From assembly GCF_026213295.1 (NCBI RefSeq), contig NC_079426.1, positions 26,846,902 through 26,910,901 of the forward strand: a stretch of DNA of 64,000 nt, given 5' to 3'. The stretch is from Gadus chalcogrammus (Eukaryota; Chordata; Actinopteri; Gadiformes; Gadidae). Below, in pieces: positions 44,758 to 55,314 of this stretch (the stretch's first letter is position 1; each line of letters starts with the position of its first letter). Made by a program: the position numbers and the translations under genes. Below the pieces are notes generated by a model. The model did not search any database. It was not told the origin of the DNA and was given only the letters and a program-made list of their open reading frames with translations.

Positions 44758-47199
44758 TTAATTAACGAACATTGAAAAAACCAGCTCCTTGGTTTAATGC
44801 AGAAACTCGCATTCTGAAGCGAAATTGCAGGATCCTTGAATGCAAATGGCGCTCGACTAAACTTGAGGTCTTTCATCTTGCATGGCATAATAGTCTGATC
44901 ACCTATAAGGGTGCGCTGACTATTGCCAGGAACGCCTACTTTTCTAGTATCATTAATTTGAATAGAAATAATCCTAAATTTCTTTTTGACACGGTGAGGA
45001 GTCTCACTCAGAAACAGAATCAGACCGTAGGCTCCTCGATCTCGGCAGGTGAATTCATGGATTTCTTTGAGAATAAGATTCAATCAATTAGAGAGGAAAT
45101 TGATGCTTACCGGGCGGCTAATCCTACACATCCTGTGGGGCAGGATGGGGTTCTGCCAAGTAGGATGGTGAACTCTGACGCAACTCTTTTGGAGTTTAAG
45201 GCGATTTCCTTGGTGGAACTTGAAAGGGTGATAAAGGCCTCAAAGCCAACAACTTGTATGTTGGATCCGCTCCCTTCTAGGGTTCTTAAGGAACTTTTTC
45301 CAGCGGTGGGGCCTGTTATCCTCTTGCTTATGAATCTTTCGTTTTCAACAGGAATTGTTCCTTCCAATTTCAAGGCTGCGGTGTTAAAACCGCTACTCAA
45401 AAAGCCTGGCCTAGATCCTGAATTAGTCAGGAACTATCGGCCTATATCGAATCTGCCCTTCTTGTCTAAGGTACAGGAAAGGATTGTAGCAAAGCAAATT
45501 GTTGACTATTTGACGAGGAATAATCTCTTCGAACCTTTCCAGTCGGGGTTCAGGAATTTCCACTCAACTGAAACTGCTATTACAAGAGTTGTAAATGACA
45601 TCCTTCTTGCTTTGGATAAAAACACAAGCACAATGCTTGTGATGTTGGATCTGAGCGCTGCGTTTGATACGATTGACCATAGCACTCTTCTTCACCGTCT
45701 TGAACACTATGTTGGTTTCGGGGGTACGGCTCTTGGTTGGCTTGAATCGTACCTCACAGATAGAACCCAATTTGTGCTTCATGAGGGTGCAGAATCGAAG
45801 CATTGTAAATTGCGCTTTGGCGTACCACAAGGGCCGGTTCTTGGTCCATTGCTTTTTGCAATTTATATGCTTCCCCTCGGTGACGTTATTCGCGGCTTCG
45901 GAATTAGTTTCCATTGCTATGCGGATGACACCCAGCTCTACATTCCTGTGGATTCCGGGGATTCTGCCCAGATTCAAAAGGTTGAGTCCTGTTTGGCTGC
46001 TGTGAAGGACTGGATGTCACAAAACTTCCTACAGCTTAATACTGGGAAGACAGAGCTGATGATTATCGGCTCGAAGCGGGACCGGGAAAAGTTTGAGGAT
46101 GTCTCTCTGTGGTTGGATGGCTTCGCCATCCCACAGAGTGCATCCGTCAGAAATCTTGGTGTCTTGTTCGACCCTCAACTATGCTTTGATCAGCATATAA
46201 GAAGTATAACTAGAATTGCCTTTTTCCATTTGAGAAACATTGCAAGAATCAGATCAATGTTATCTGTAGTGGATGCAGAGACACTGATTCATGCGTTTGT
46301 CTCGTCAAGACTGGACTATTGCAATGCACTGTTCTCGGGATTACCGAACTCTACTACAAAGAGTCTACAGCTGGTACACAATGCGGCAGCTAGATTGCTG
46401 ACCAGAACGAGAAAGTTTGATCATATTACACCTATTCTCGCCTCTTTACATTGGCTACCAATAACTTTCAGATCAGACTTTAAGGTGCTATTGCTAACCT
46501 ATAAAGCCTTGCATGGACTATCTCCATTTTACCTGAAGGACCTGATTATTCCTTATAGTCCTTCTCGGTCTCTCCGGTCTTCGGGAGCCGGCCTTCTTTC
46601 ATTGCCGAAGGTTAAAAAGAAATCGGCTGGACAGAGAGCATTTGCCTATCGAGCCCCCTTTTTATGGAATAGGCTGCCATCAGCGATCAGGGAAGCTGAC
46701 TCTGTGGAGCTATTCAAAGGGAAGCTCAAAACGCACCTCTACAATCTTGCATTTGGAGTGTGAAAACAACAGATGCGTAGTGAAGACTACTCTGTTTGCT
46801 TGTGCTTTTCTTATTACATTATACATTCCCACTATGTACTTTTCCGTTCTAATTCACTATCCTGTCAGTTGTAGCGTGCTGCGGGTGCTGGACTGGATGC
46901 CTGGACTCTCCTCATGGATAACCGGCCAGAACCCCATCACCATTTTAATATGATGTACATGTATTTACCTGTATGCCATTTGTGGCACCCATTGCACTCC
47001 TGACCATCCCTGGAAGAAGGGATCCCCTACACTGCGTTTCTTCTCAAGATTTCTTCCTTGCTGATTCAAGGGAGTTTTTTCTTGCCCGTGTGGGGGCATG
47101 GGTAAAGGGGGGTGTCACAAATATTTGGCCTGTTAAGCCCTTTGAGACTGTAATGGTGATTAAGGGCTATACAAATAAAATTGAATTGAATTGAATTGA
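44758..47199 (+). mobile_element. L2-type LINE (plus), 5' truncated, 7-bp TSD
   Basis: Flanked by ATTAACT at 44751-44757 and again at 47200-47206. The 3' end shows the conserved GGCTATACAAATAAAATTGA tail followed by an (ATTGA)n run. It lacks ORF1 and the endonuclease, as is normal for LINE 5' truncation. It splits the ORF2 of the minus-strand L2 in the endonuclease region. Confidence 0.9.
44772..46763 (+). CDS. L2 reverse transcriptase, open frame of 663 codons
   Basis: The frame covers the ORF2 linker, complete RT and C-terminal region of an L2 LINE. Motifs in order: PWFNAETRILKRNCR (linker), [50 protein letters not shown] (motif A), RFGVPQGPVLGPLLFAIYM (motif B), HCYADDTQLYI (catalytic YADD), LQLNTGKTELMI, and the tail FKGKLKTHLYNLAFGV. 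No stop or frame shift. One oddity: motif B has proline where PQGS is usual, which may impair activity. The endonuclease is missing, so the copy cannot retrotranspose by itself. Confidence 0.88.
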   Translation: MKKPAPWFNAETRILKRNCRILECKWRSTKLEVFHLAWHNSLITYKGALTIARNAYFSSIINLNRNNPKFLFDTVRSLTQKQNQTVGSSISAGEFMDFFENKIQSIREEIDAYRAANPTHPVGQDGVLPSRMVNSDATLLEFKAISLVELERVIKASKPTTCMLDPLPSRVLKELFPAVGPVILLLMNLSFSTGIVPSNFKAAVLKPLLKKPGLDPELVRNYRPISNLPFLSKVQERIVAKQIVDYLTRNNLFEPFQSGFRNFHSTETAITRVVNDILLALDKNTSTMLVMLDLSAAFDTIDHSTLLHRLEHYVGFGGTALGWLESYLTDRTQFVLHEGAESKHCKLRFGVPQGPVLGPLLFAIYMLPLGDVIRGFGISFHCYADDTQLYIPVDSGDSAQIQKVESCLAAVKDWMSQNFLQLNTGKTELMIIGSKRDREKFEDVSLWLDGFAIPQSASVRNLGVLFDPQLCFDQHIRSITRIAFFHLRNIARIRSMLSVVDAETLIHAFVSSRLDYCNALFSGLPNSTTKSLQLVHNAAARLLTRTRKFDHITPILASLHWLPITFRSDFKVLLLTYKALHGLSPFYLKDLIIPYSPSRSLRSSGAGLLSLPKVKKKSAGQRAFAYRAPFLWNRLPSAIREADSVELFKGKLKTHLYNLAFGV

Positions 47200-47206
47200 A
47201 TTAACT

Positions 47207-47472
47207 AAAAATGATTTGTTATTAAGAGACCTAACATTAAGTAGACCCATCCTGATGGTGTTGTTGATAGGCTTTAAGGTTGTTTTTGGTTTGGAGGAAA
47301 TATGTATGAGATTTGTGAGGTTAGCAGTGTGTCTACGTTTCCCTTTGTTTACTCTCTTAGTGGTTACAGCAGGAATGCAAAAGTTGCCATGTTTTGACAT
47401 AGGCAACCTTGGGTTCAGCAGATTATGCGAAACGTCCTTTATACTTTGTCTACGGCTGAACCCTTTTTTGTC
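47207..47472 (-). pseudogene. L2(minus) ORF2: N-terminus
   Basis: Begins directly after the ORF1 stop in the same reading frame; first ATG at about 47400. It runs through MSKHGNFCIPAVTTKRV to MGLLNVRSLNNKSFLVN, the start of the endonuclease, and stops at the plus-strand L2 insertion. The continuation is at 44757. Confidence 0.8.
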
Positions 47473-49113
47473 TCAGTAATACTCAGGACTACTATCAGTA
47501 CAGGGGGCGGGGGGCTGGGGCGCCCTCCGCTTTGGTGTTATCAGCCTGTGGGAATGACCTGGCGATGCTATCATTGACACAGATGCAAGTTTGATGCCTA
47601 CATATTCCTGTTTCTTAAATTCAGCTGGAAAATCGCAAAGGGAGGAGACAGTGGAGCTGGAGTTGTTGTGGCTATGGGAGAGATGAGGAGGGGGGTGGCC
47701 GTTCCTCGCCAAGCCAGCATCAGCGATGGGGGAGGGCACGGTGTCCATGGTGTCGGGCAGGCTGTTGTCTCTCTTCAAGGTCTTTGGTCTGTAATGCAGA
47801 GGAGGGGGGTGGCCGTTCCTCGTCAAGCCAGCATCAGCGATTGGGGAAGGCACAGTGTTGATGGCGTCGGGCGGGCTGTTGTCTCTCTTCAAGGTCTGTG
47901 GGCTGTCTGCTATCTGTGTGTCAGATAGTGGCAAGATTGTTGCCTGTGCGTAAAGCGAGAAGAGAAGATTGTCCCTCAACAGTTTTGAGCCTAACCTGTT
48001 TGGGTGTAGGCCATCTGCTCTGAAAAGATATTTGCGCCCCCAGAATAAGTTGAAATTGTCAATAAAGCCCCTTCCTCTTTCATTGCAGACTCTGGAAAGC
48101 CATGTATTCAGTGCAAGTAGACGACTGAATCTGTTTATTCCCCTGTCAACTGATGGTATGGGTCCACTGATGAATGAGTTGATGTGTATTTTGTCCAGTG
48201 TATCCAATAGATCAGTGTAATCCCTCTTCAGAAGTTCTGACTGTTCTCTTTGAATATCATTAAATCCTGCATGCACAATAATCTGTGAGATTTTGGGGTT
48301 TTCCAATATGATTTTGGCTAGTTTATGGTTGATATCACTAACCATTCCATATGGGAAGTTGCATGTTTTGATCTTCTTACCGGTTATATCCTTGATGGTT
48401 GAGTCTCCTATAATCAGAGTGTCTGGTTCATCTGCTTCCTCTGAGATGGGCCCTTGTTGGACGGTGGCAGACACATGCGCAGCCCGCCTCCGTGGCGACT
48501 GGTTGTTCCATGTCTGTCCGTACCGTCTGTCCGGACACATTTCAGGGGTTAGGGGTGCACAGGTGGCCGAGGCATGCGCAGCTCGCCTCCATGGCGACTG
48601 GTTCATGTTCCGTCTCTGTCCGCACTGTCCGTCCGGACGCATCTCGGGGCTCAGGGGTGCATGGGTGGCAGGCTCGTTCGTGGACTCTTGAAGTGGCAGG
48701 AACCGGTTCTTCAGTGGCAGGGTTAATTTCAGTGACGGGCTAATCCGGCTGATAACATTAGCTTTGGGTAGTTTAGCATTTGGCGTTGAGTGATCTTGTT
48801 GATTCACTTTGTTATGTTGTTTTGGCTTAGCGCCGACTCTGTGCCAGTGAAACGCAGCTGGAACTGTCTCTCTCTTGTCCAGCTTCGGGAAGGATACAGT
48901 GTAGCTTTGATCATCTTGCTGTATCTGAGTGAGCTCAGCAAACTCACCCATCGGCACTGTATCCTGTAGGGGTCCTTTGCATTTTTCTAATGCTGCTAGT
49001 CTCGTTTCAATTAAAGCCACCCTCTGTTGCATTTTGGTGCAGTCTGTGCATTTCCCAGTCTCCGTGCCTGAGATATCCGAGTACAGAGGCATGTTGGCGA
49101 TAGGAAAGTCCAA
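47473..49113 (-). CDS. L2 ORF1 protein with esterase domain, intact
   Basis: 546 residues, uninterrupted. The N-terminal 60 residues carry a KCTDCTKMQQRV cysteine pair and a short coiled coil. A proline-rich, repetitive middle follows, with two similar PLSPEM / PLTPEM units. The esterase domain of the SGNH/GDSL type (about residues 225-370) has TLIIGDSTIKDI, VHAGFNDIQ and ADGLHPNRLGS with the final Asp-His pair. The C-terminus contains two direct repeats of about 30 residues (KRDNS-PD--TVPSPIADAGL). ORF1 esterases are known from CR1/L2 LINEs, where they aid RNA-protein particle function. It is followed, after one TGA, by ORF2 in the same frame. Confidence 0.88.
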   Translation of the reverse strand: MDFPIANMPLYSDISGTETGKCTDCTKMQQRVALIETRLAALEKCKGPLQDTVPMGEFAELTQIQQDDQSYTVSFPKLDKRETVPAAFHWHRVGAKPKQHNKVNQQDHSTPNAKLPKANVISRISPSLKLTLPLKNRFLPLQESTNEPATHAPLSPEMRPDGQCGQRRNMNQSPWRRAAHASATCAPLTPEMCPDRRYGQTWNNQSPRRRAAHVSATVQQGPISEEADEPDTLIIGDSTIKDITGKKIKTCNFPYGMVSDINHKLAKIILENPKISQIIVHAGFNDIQREQSELLKRDYTDLLDTLDKIHINSFISGPIPSVDRGINRFSRLLALNTWLSRVCNERGRGFIDNFNLFWGRKYLFRADGLHPNRLGSKLLRDNLLFSLYAQATILPLSDTQIADSPQTLKRDNSPPDAINTVPSPIADAGLTRNGHPPPLHYRPKTLKRDNSLPDTMDTVPSPIADAGLARNGHPPPHLSHSHNNSSSTVSSLCDFPAEFKKQEYVGIKLASVSMIASPGHSHRLITPKRRAPQPPAPCTDSSPEYY

Positions 49114-49329
49114 GGCTTTTTCTGCGGTCTGATCCGGTGTGCCAAAAAAAGTGCCAAAATGTATTGTTGAATCGAGCGATGGAGGACGACGAAAACAAAC
49201 TATATACTGTTAGGTATTATGATCATGAAATAAAATAAGATAAAGTAGATCTAAATGATGAATTAAGTAGTTTTTTCCAATGCCTAGCGGAGCTTCGGGA
49301 AACATGACCTCTCTCTGCTGCTGCCACAA

Positions 49330-49642
49330 AATTAAAAACAAGTGTTATCTAGCGATCCGTTTTCTGTATTATGTTATTTCGTCTTTGGCAACATGAGCGT
49401 GAATGTTTTTTGAAACCCGCTTTAAACACTCAGTTTACTAGCTACATTTGATTAAACAATTAAATACAATACAAATATAAAGTAAAAACAAGTGTTATCT
49501 AGCGATCCGTTATCTGTATTATGTTATTTCGTCTTTGGCAACATGAGCGCAAATGTTTTTTGAAACCTGCCCGGCAACGGACAACCCTTACGTATTCAGT
49601 TCCCGGTACAAATTTGGCAGCCGGTACAAATTTGGCATGACA
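49330..49642. mobile_element. Inverted-repeat MITE, copy 3, one end only
   Basis: Retains the right terminus (doubled AAATTTGGCAGCCGG-type motif, ending GGCATGACA). The interior block AAGTGTTATCTAGCGATCCG is present twice, at about 49340 and 49490, so an internal duplication of about 150 bp occurred. The left terminus is missing. Confidence 0.75.
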
Positions 49643-49654
49643 GCGCCGCCGAGG

Positions 49655-50048
49655 AAGAAGCGCATTGTGCGTTCACACCCAACGCGACGGGGCGACAAGA
49701 TCCCATACAAAGTGAACGTAGAGACGCGTATCGGGCGAATTTTTCGCGAGAGATAACCGGCAAAGTTTTTGTCGTGATGACAGCCAATCAGCGTTCAACA
49801 GCGTGACAACTGAGTGACATGTGTTACGTAACAGCCAATCAGCGTTCAACCGTCAAACTCAGTGCAGTCTAGTCCGGGGTGAACTGCAGCATGGAGGAGA
49901 AAGTGATTGTTGCCGTTTGCGACTCCCGGAGCTCTATATATAATAGTATATAATATAATTGTATATATAATATCACGGCCAACAGCTCTGTGCGCCTCCG
50001 GATGGCCGTAGCGTGGGGAGCTCTCATAGGGATTGGGCTTCTCAGGGT
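49655..50048. repeat. Dispersed repeat with AT-rich core, copy B
   Basis: 49782-50048 is the inverted counterpart of 25566-25830. Upstream, TGTGCGTTCACACC and GACGCGTATCGGGCG resemble the end of a Harbinger-type MITE, so the whole may be one non-autonomous element lacking a defined second end. Confidence 0.6.
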
Positions 50049-51309
50049 TTGTTTAACGGCGTTGCTATGGTTTCCGGTCTTGTGTGTTCCAATTGATTTG
50101 AAAATCTACAATTTCCTAATGCTAGCCGCACTTCTGATCAGATATTAAAGAGATTTAATACAAACAAAAACATTTGTACTTATTTTCTCACCCAATGAGA
50201 ATCGATAAGAGAATCGATAAGGAATCGGATCGATAAGCAGAATCGGAATCGTGAAATTCTTACCAATTCCCATCCCTACTTAAACTCCTGCAGATTCCTT
50301 GAGCATCAAGGAAGTAAAACCTGACAAATTGAATTTTGCCAGCACTAAAACAAAACACAATTTAGATTATAGCATTACCTCCAAGACACAAATACAACAT
50401 TGAAACCATGGAAGACAAGGACATCCTCCTCCTTTGGTACCCTAACCCATTTGCTCACCCCCTTATATTCTACAGGAACCAGCATGTCTCCACCGTCATT
50501 GGAAATAATGTCATTTATAGATAAATAAAACACATTCTACCATGCATAAAACAGCTTGCACATGATTAAACTAGTTTAAAAGGTGGGATTGAAGTTAAGA
50601 ATGAAGAACATGATTAAGCATTCCTCCTCTTCTGTCCTCCTGTGTTGCTGATGTGATCCTATCTTTGCTGCTGCTAGAGGGAGGAGGGGATGTTATGTTA
50701 CGCTACAAATCCATCAATTTTCTTTCCAAAAACGCTGTAAATCCATTGATGGTTTGTGTTTTTGTGGTTGGGCTCAGTGTAAAAGTCAATATGAACAAGG
50801 GGAGGGGGAAATAACTAAAGAGGGGCCGACAACGCCACCTGGGGATTTAGACCCCAGGAAATCTAGAACAAAGAAAATTAAACTATGATATAACAGAAAT
50901 AATAAGGACACAGGTTCGAGAACTAAAGAGGCAGAGACAATAAATATGCTAACTTTCTTTTATTACAATCATAATAACTAAATAAAAAAAACTGGAGCAA
51001 AACCAAACCAAACCAAACAGCAAAACAGGGTTTATGTAACCGAGCAACTCAATGGTCAAACAATGAAACAGAAAAAGGGGAAATAACACGAAAGCAAACT
51101 GAACTAAAGCAAAACCAAAACAAAACAGAACAGCTAAAAAACAACTAAAACCGTACAAAACAGCAGCAGGGGATCCTAAAAAACAAGACACAAATTAATA
51201 AAATTTCAAATGGGAACTCAAAACTGTTATAAAACGGAGGCCCTACTCACCACCCTAGGAGGTAACCAACAGAGGCTGAGTTCAGCCATCTTGGCCCTTT
51301 TATCTTACC
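50049..51309. other. No gene recognised
   Basis: Contains AT- and A-rich stretches and (AAACC)n-like runs near 51000-51030. On the minus strand it lies 3' of the gypsy integrase and could contain a decayed LTR, but I see no paired LTR to prove it. Confidence 0.45.
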
Positions 51310-51329
51310 CTTTACCTTTTATCTTATAG

Positions 51330-51870
51330 GTGCAAAGAAGGCTGTGTAAGGTGCGGTTGAACCTCTCTCATTGGCCATTTCCAGCTGGATGGTAGGGTGT
51401 GGTGCGGCTCTTCTCAATGCCGTGCATCTGGCAGAGCTGCTGGATGAGGTTGCTTTCAAAGTTCCTGCCCTGGTCAGAGTGGAGGCGACCAGGCACACCG
51501 AACCTGCAGAACCACTCATTAACCAATACTCTGGCCACTGTGGATGACCGCTGGTCGTGGGTTGGGATGGCTTGTGTATACTTCGAAAAGACATCGGTCA
51601 TGACCAGGATGTTCTCTGCCCCACTCTTCGAAGGCTCCAGGATGGTGAAATCGATGGCCAGGATCTGGTTTGGACGTGTAGCAAGCAAGTGACCCATATA
51701 AGCACAGGCAGTAGGTTGAGTTGTGTTTGGATACCTGGCAGCGTTCACATTCCCGACACCATTGCTTGATGTCGTGGTGCATCCCTGGCCAATAGCACCG
51801 CAGACGGACCAGCTCTGTTGTTCGCTCAGTACCTTGGTGCCCATGTTCATTGTGCAACTGCTGAAGTACC
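51330..51870 (-). pseudogene. Gypsy integrase
   Basis: The zinc-binding HHCC region (HGHQGTERT, YWPGMHHDI, CRECERCQVSK) is in one frame. The core, with AIDFTILEPS (first aspartate), VMTDVFSKYTQ, LHSDQGRNFES (second aspartate) and YHPAGNGQ, is in another; a stop (TGA) comes just before ERFNRTLH, which carries the catalytic glutamate. One frame shift (near 51680-51740) and one nonsense codon make it dead. Confidence 0.82.
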
Positions 51871-51898
51871 TGTGTCTTGAGCGATGTAGGGAGTCCTA

Positions 51899-52216
51899 AC
51901 TATGTGGAAGCTAACGTTCAGCTTCAGATTGAGCTAGGATGAGTTTTCTGAGTTCCCCAAATTAGGCAGGTGCCTGGCAAAAAGAGGCCCGTTCATGATT
52001 CTGATTTTAATTCGGGCAAGTGAACATTACATTCGGGCAAGTCGAACATGACCTGTACTTGCCCGATGGGCAAGCGCTTTTGAAACCTTAGTGTCAACCC
52101 CTGGAAGCCAACTGTGCAGCCCAACGGTGCTCGGTAGCACCCAGCTTGGCTGTGGACAGGTGGCTGAGGGGATTATTGTCTGTATACACCACACACACTT
52201 CTGTCCCAATAGATAG
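51899..52216 (-). repeat. Inserted duplicate of RNase H/hAT-end sequence
   Basis: This 318-bp stretch is a diverged copy of 53748-54022: it contains the right end of the hAT-like element (to 52103), the GAAGC duplication and the adjoining RNase H segment (VYTDNNPLSHL). It sits between two copies of a 49-bp target segment (51853-51901 and 52217-52265). Confidence 0.8.
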
Positions 52217-52634
52217 TGCAGCTGCTGAAGTACCTGTGTCTTGAGCGATGTAGGGAGTACTAACTGGAGCACTTCATCTCCTCTAGGGATGGTGACACGG
52301 CGACAGAGCACCCCTCCTTGCTCCACCAGCCGGTCCAACTGTTTGATCAGCACCAGGACTTCTTTGGAAGCCTGCCGTCGCTCAGCTGCATCCGGGGCCC
52401 TCTTTCTGGTCCAAAACGTCAGGAACTCTCAGATTACTGGATCAGCTTCCTGTAAGCCATGCAAGTCAGGCGGGGGAGTAGCAAGGGAAAGCTGAAACAG
52501 TAGCCTGGGTCACTCGATTCTCCACAACAACCTGTTGTAGTAATTCCGGGACTGACGTGCCTGGAGCTACATACTCTGATGCTTGAATCCTTGGTGGATG
52601 TTTCCTGGAAAGTGCATCTGCAGTCAAGTCAAAG
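52217..52634 (-). pseudogene. Gypsy RNase H-integrase linker
   Basis: Reads LTADALSRKHPP at the right and then, through a stop near 52435, to LDRLVEQGGVLCRRVTIP and LPTSLKTQVLQQLH, the segment just before the integrase zinc-binding domain. The ADALSR motif is the usual end of gypsy RNase H. Confidence 0.75.
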
Positions 52635-52639
52635 GAAGC

Positions 52640-53909
52640 CAGGGGTTGACACTAATGGTTGCCCGCTTGCCCGGGGCAACTAAAAATAATATTTGGGCAA
52701 ATTTAGATATTTCTGGTTGCCCGAAAGGGCAAGTGCATTTTTTAGGGTCTGTTCATATATATTTAAGAGTTTCTAAAAACTGCAAAGCAACCATTTTCTT
52801 CCGTAAAATCACACAAAATAGATATATTTGCAATTGATCAGCGCGCTGTCTTCTCTTCTTTCGGACAGCGAGTTAACAGACACACAGCGCTACAGCGCAA
52901 ACATAGCCCCGCCTCCTGTCACTCACTCGCAGTGCGGTCTCTGGCAGTGATTCGGCACTAGTCTCAATGCTCTGTGTGACGGTGTTAGTTAAAGTTTAGC
53001 CAATACAGCTAGCATCTCAAGTGCAGCGCCGCCGCGACCGTTTTAGGTAGAGAAGGTAGAGGTAGAGTAGTGATGATGGAGTGCGGTTTGGAAGCACTTT
53101 AGATTAAAGCAAATTGCCAAGGAAAGTCAAAATAATCATTTAAAGTCGTATGCAACTGCAAGAACACGGTTTGGGGTTTCATAACTGTGCACATGCACAG
53201 CAATAGCGATTTTTTTCATGAAATTGGACCTGCACAAACTATATATTATATGAAGCTGAGCCTCCACCAATTCCGACAATCTAATCCATATAATTCTGGG
53301 ACTAAAACTCACAAATAACAATTTAAGAAGAAACTTCCCCTTTTCTTTTAAAAACCAAAAATGAAATTTTACCTTTGTGATTTTTGTCCACAAAGTTGAA
53401 TCTGATCTCATTAAACCACCACAAACAGATAATCCAGTGGACAAATTTTGTTTCCAGGTATAGTATCGAACTTAGAAAATCCAGTATTGTGACAACACTA
53501 CTATAAACGCGATTGTGATTATTTAGTTACTTACAAGAAACGTGAAAGTTAAAAGATATATCTTTGCTACTACCTCGGACATTTTGTTCTTTACATTTGC
53601 ATAAAATCCAGATGAAAGCATGCAGGTCTACATATAACTGGGCGATAGCTTAAATAGGTTGCAATGGTGGACTGAAATCACTGAATGGCACGATGTGACC
53701 ATTTGGTATATAAGTAAACAAAGAAGCTTGTTATTTTTTAAACACGTACTATGTGGAAGCTAACATTCAGCTTCAGATTGAGCTAGGATGAGTTTTCTGA
53801 GTTCCCCAAATTAGGCCAAAAAAGGGCCCGTTCATGATTCTGATTTGAATTCGGGCAAGTCGAACATGACCTGTACTTGCCCAATGGGAAACCTTAGTGT
53901 CAACCCCTG
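52640..53909. mobile_element. hAT-like element with 5-bp duplication GAAGC
   Basis: Terminal inverted repeat CAGGGGTTGACACTAA; direct GAAGC on both sides (52635-52639 and 53910-53914). CAGGG ends and a 5-bp duplication again fit the hAT5 subgroup. Subterminal TTGCCCG/CGGGCAA words occur at both ends. No transposase frame. Inserted in the gypsy RNase H-integrase linker. Confidence 0.82.
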
Positions 53910-54046
53910 GAAGCCAACTGTGCAGCCCAACGGTGCTCGGTAGCACCCAGCTTGGCTGTGGACAGGTGGCTGAGGGGATTATTGTCTGTATACACCCCAC
54001 ACACTTAAGTCCCAATAGATAGTCCCGGAATTTTTCAGTCATAGCC
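53910..54046 (-). pseudogene. Gypsy RNase H fragment
   Basis: TEKFRDYLLG followed, after a frame change, by VYTDNNPLSHLSTAKLGATE and HRWAAQLAS, a gypsy-type RNase H segment. Upstream RT is absent beyond 54046. Confidence 0.75.
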
Positions 54047-55314
54047 CATTTAGTAGTTTGTCATGTTGCGTTCTGTTGGCTTAACCCATTTAGGCCTAAA
54101 ACGCCTGCTAAAAAAGGCCTTTTTATGCCTAAGATCTTTTCTGCAAACCCCCTCTCAAAACCCCCTCTTTTCAGAACAATATTCAAAAAATTTCAACAGC
54201 TAATAAAACCTTAATTTCTCAGGCTCTATAGCAGATAAAAACATGAGGTAAAAGGCATTTGAGAGATTAATTATTTGGCTGTCAACTTGACCAACTTGCT
54301 TGGCCATAAACTGGGTGCAGGGTGAGGAGCTAAGATGGGGTTGCATTCGCAACCCCTACTGAGGTTCACTACTAAGAGAACATGCAACAAATGATATCAG
54401 GGACTCATCTCATCCTATAAATGAATATAAATAAATCCACATGCATGAAATAAGGACTTCCACACTCGGGCCACTCACTGCTTCCCCTAGTCCAACAAGG
54501 TGAACCATTTCGGCCTAACACGAAACGTGGTCACGCTGCCCTGGAGGGTCTACCAGACCTCCACACTCACGCACTACACTACTCAGTCCGACAAGGTCAA
54601 CCATTTTGGCCTCAGACGCGATGTAGTCCCGCTGCCCGCAACGTTATCCTGCTGCCCTCACACGCAAGGTGCAGTGGAGCAGTGAATAGGTTCATTTTCT
54701 TTGCATATCGCGTTTTGGAAAAGAGCTCCTCATATACTCGAAAACTCACCTCTGTCCTCTCCCTCCTCCACTGTGCCTGCCCTGTCGGGCTCTCATCAGT
54801 TTACTCGTCAGCTAAGTGAAACTTATCTTTTCGATGTTTGCTAGTAAAATAAAGAAAAGCACATTTAATAAAAAATAGAAAATAGTAGCAGATATTACTG
54901 ATATAATACTCTCTCGACAACCGCAGCCTTACATTATCAACCAAGTTTAAGCTAGTTATCGCCAGTTCGTAATTTTTTTATTATTTTACAAATGGGATTA
55001 GAAAGTAACATATAATTTATCCTTACAAAAGAAACAAACTATGATTTTCCTAATTATTTAAGTTTTTATCAACCGTACAACATTGACCTCAACCAAGAAA
55101 AACTTACCGCATGGGTTAGAAAAAGTGGCTACCGAAGTTTTGGATCAGCTCTGGATGGCGCTTCTTTCCCGGAAATGTGGCGGTGTGGTCAAATCAACAC
55201 TCGCTGTGTGAGAAACCTCCCAACGACCTAGATCTACACCAACACTTTCAACCAAAAACTCTCAGGGTGTACATTTTGATCAATTAAGTGTTACAATAAC
55301 AGTGTACCCAGTGT
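54047..55314. other. No gene; imperfect tandem duplication
   Basis: At about 54453-54540 and 54559-54645 two units share CTTCCACACTC, CCAACAAGGT and AACCATTTCGGCCT-type words. A related motif (CCCATTTAGGCCTAAA) occurs at 54086. No gene recognised. Confidence 0.5.

Larger units (their letters stand above)
41782..49320 (-). mobile_element. L2-type LINE (minus), with nested insertions
   Basis: From right to left: 5' region (about 49114-49320), ORF1 (47473-49113), ORF2 start (47207-47472), then after the plus-strand L2 insertion the endonuclease and linker (43534-44757), and after the Harbinger-type insertion the RT start (41782-42247). The RT stops at motif A ([14 protein letters not shown]) where the hAT-like element begins; the rest of RT and the 3' tail are absent beyond it. 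Clade call rests on the RT and on the ORF1 esterase, which are typical of L2/CR1 LINEs of fish. Confidence 0.85.
51310..54046 (-). mobile_element. Ty3/gypsy retrotransposon fragment, broken
   Basis: Minus-strand order is RNase H (54046-53910), the linker (52634-52217), then integrase (51898-51310). The RT, protease and gag are missing. Two insertions interrupt it: a hAT-like element (52640-53909) and a pasted duplicate of internal sequence (51899-52216). Confidence 0.8.

Noticed and set aside
50690..51280. Possible gypsy LTR 3' of the integrase
   Set aside because: There is an A-rich region and a possible ACA-type end, but no second LTR, no clear TG start and no polypurine tract could be established.
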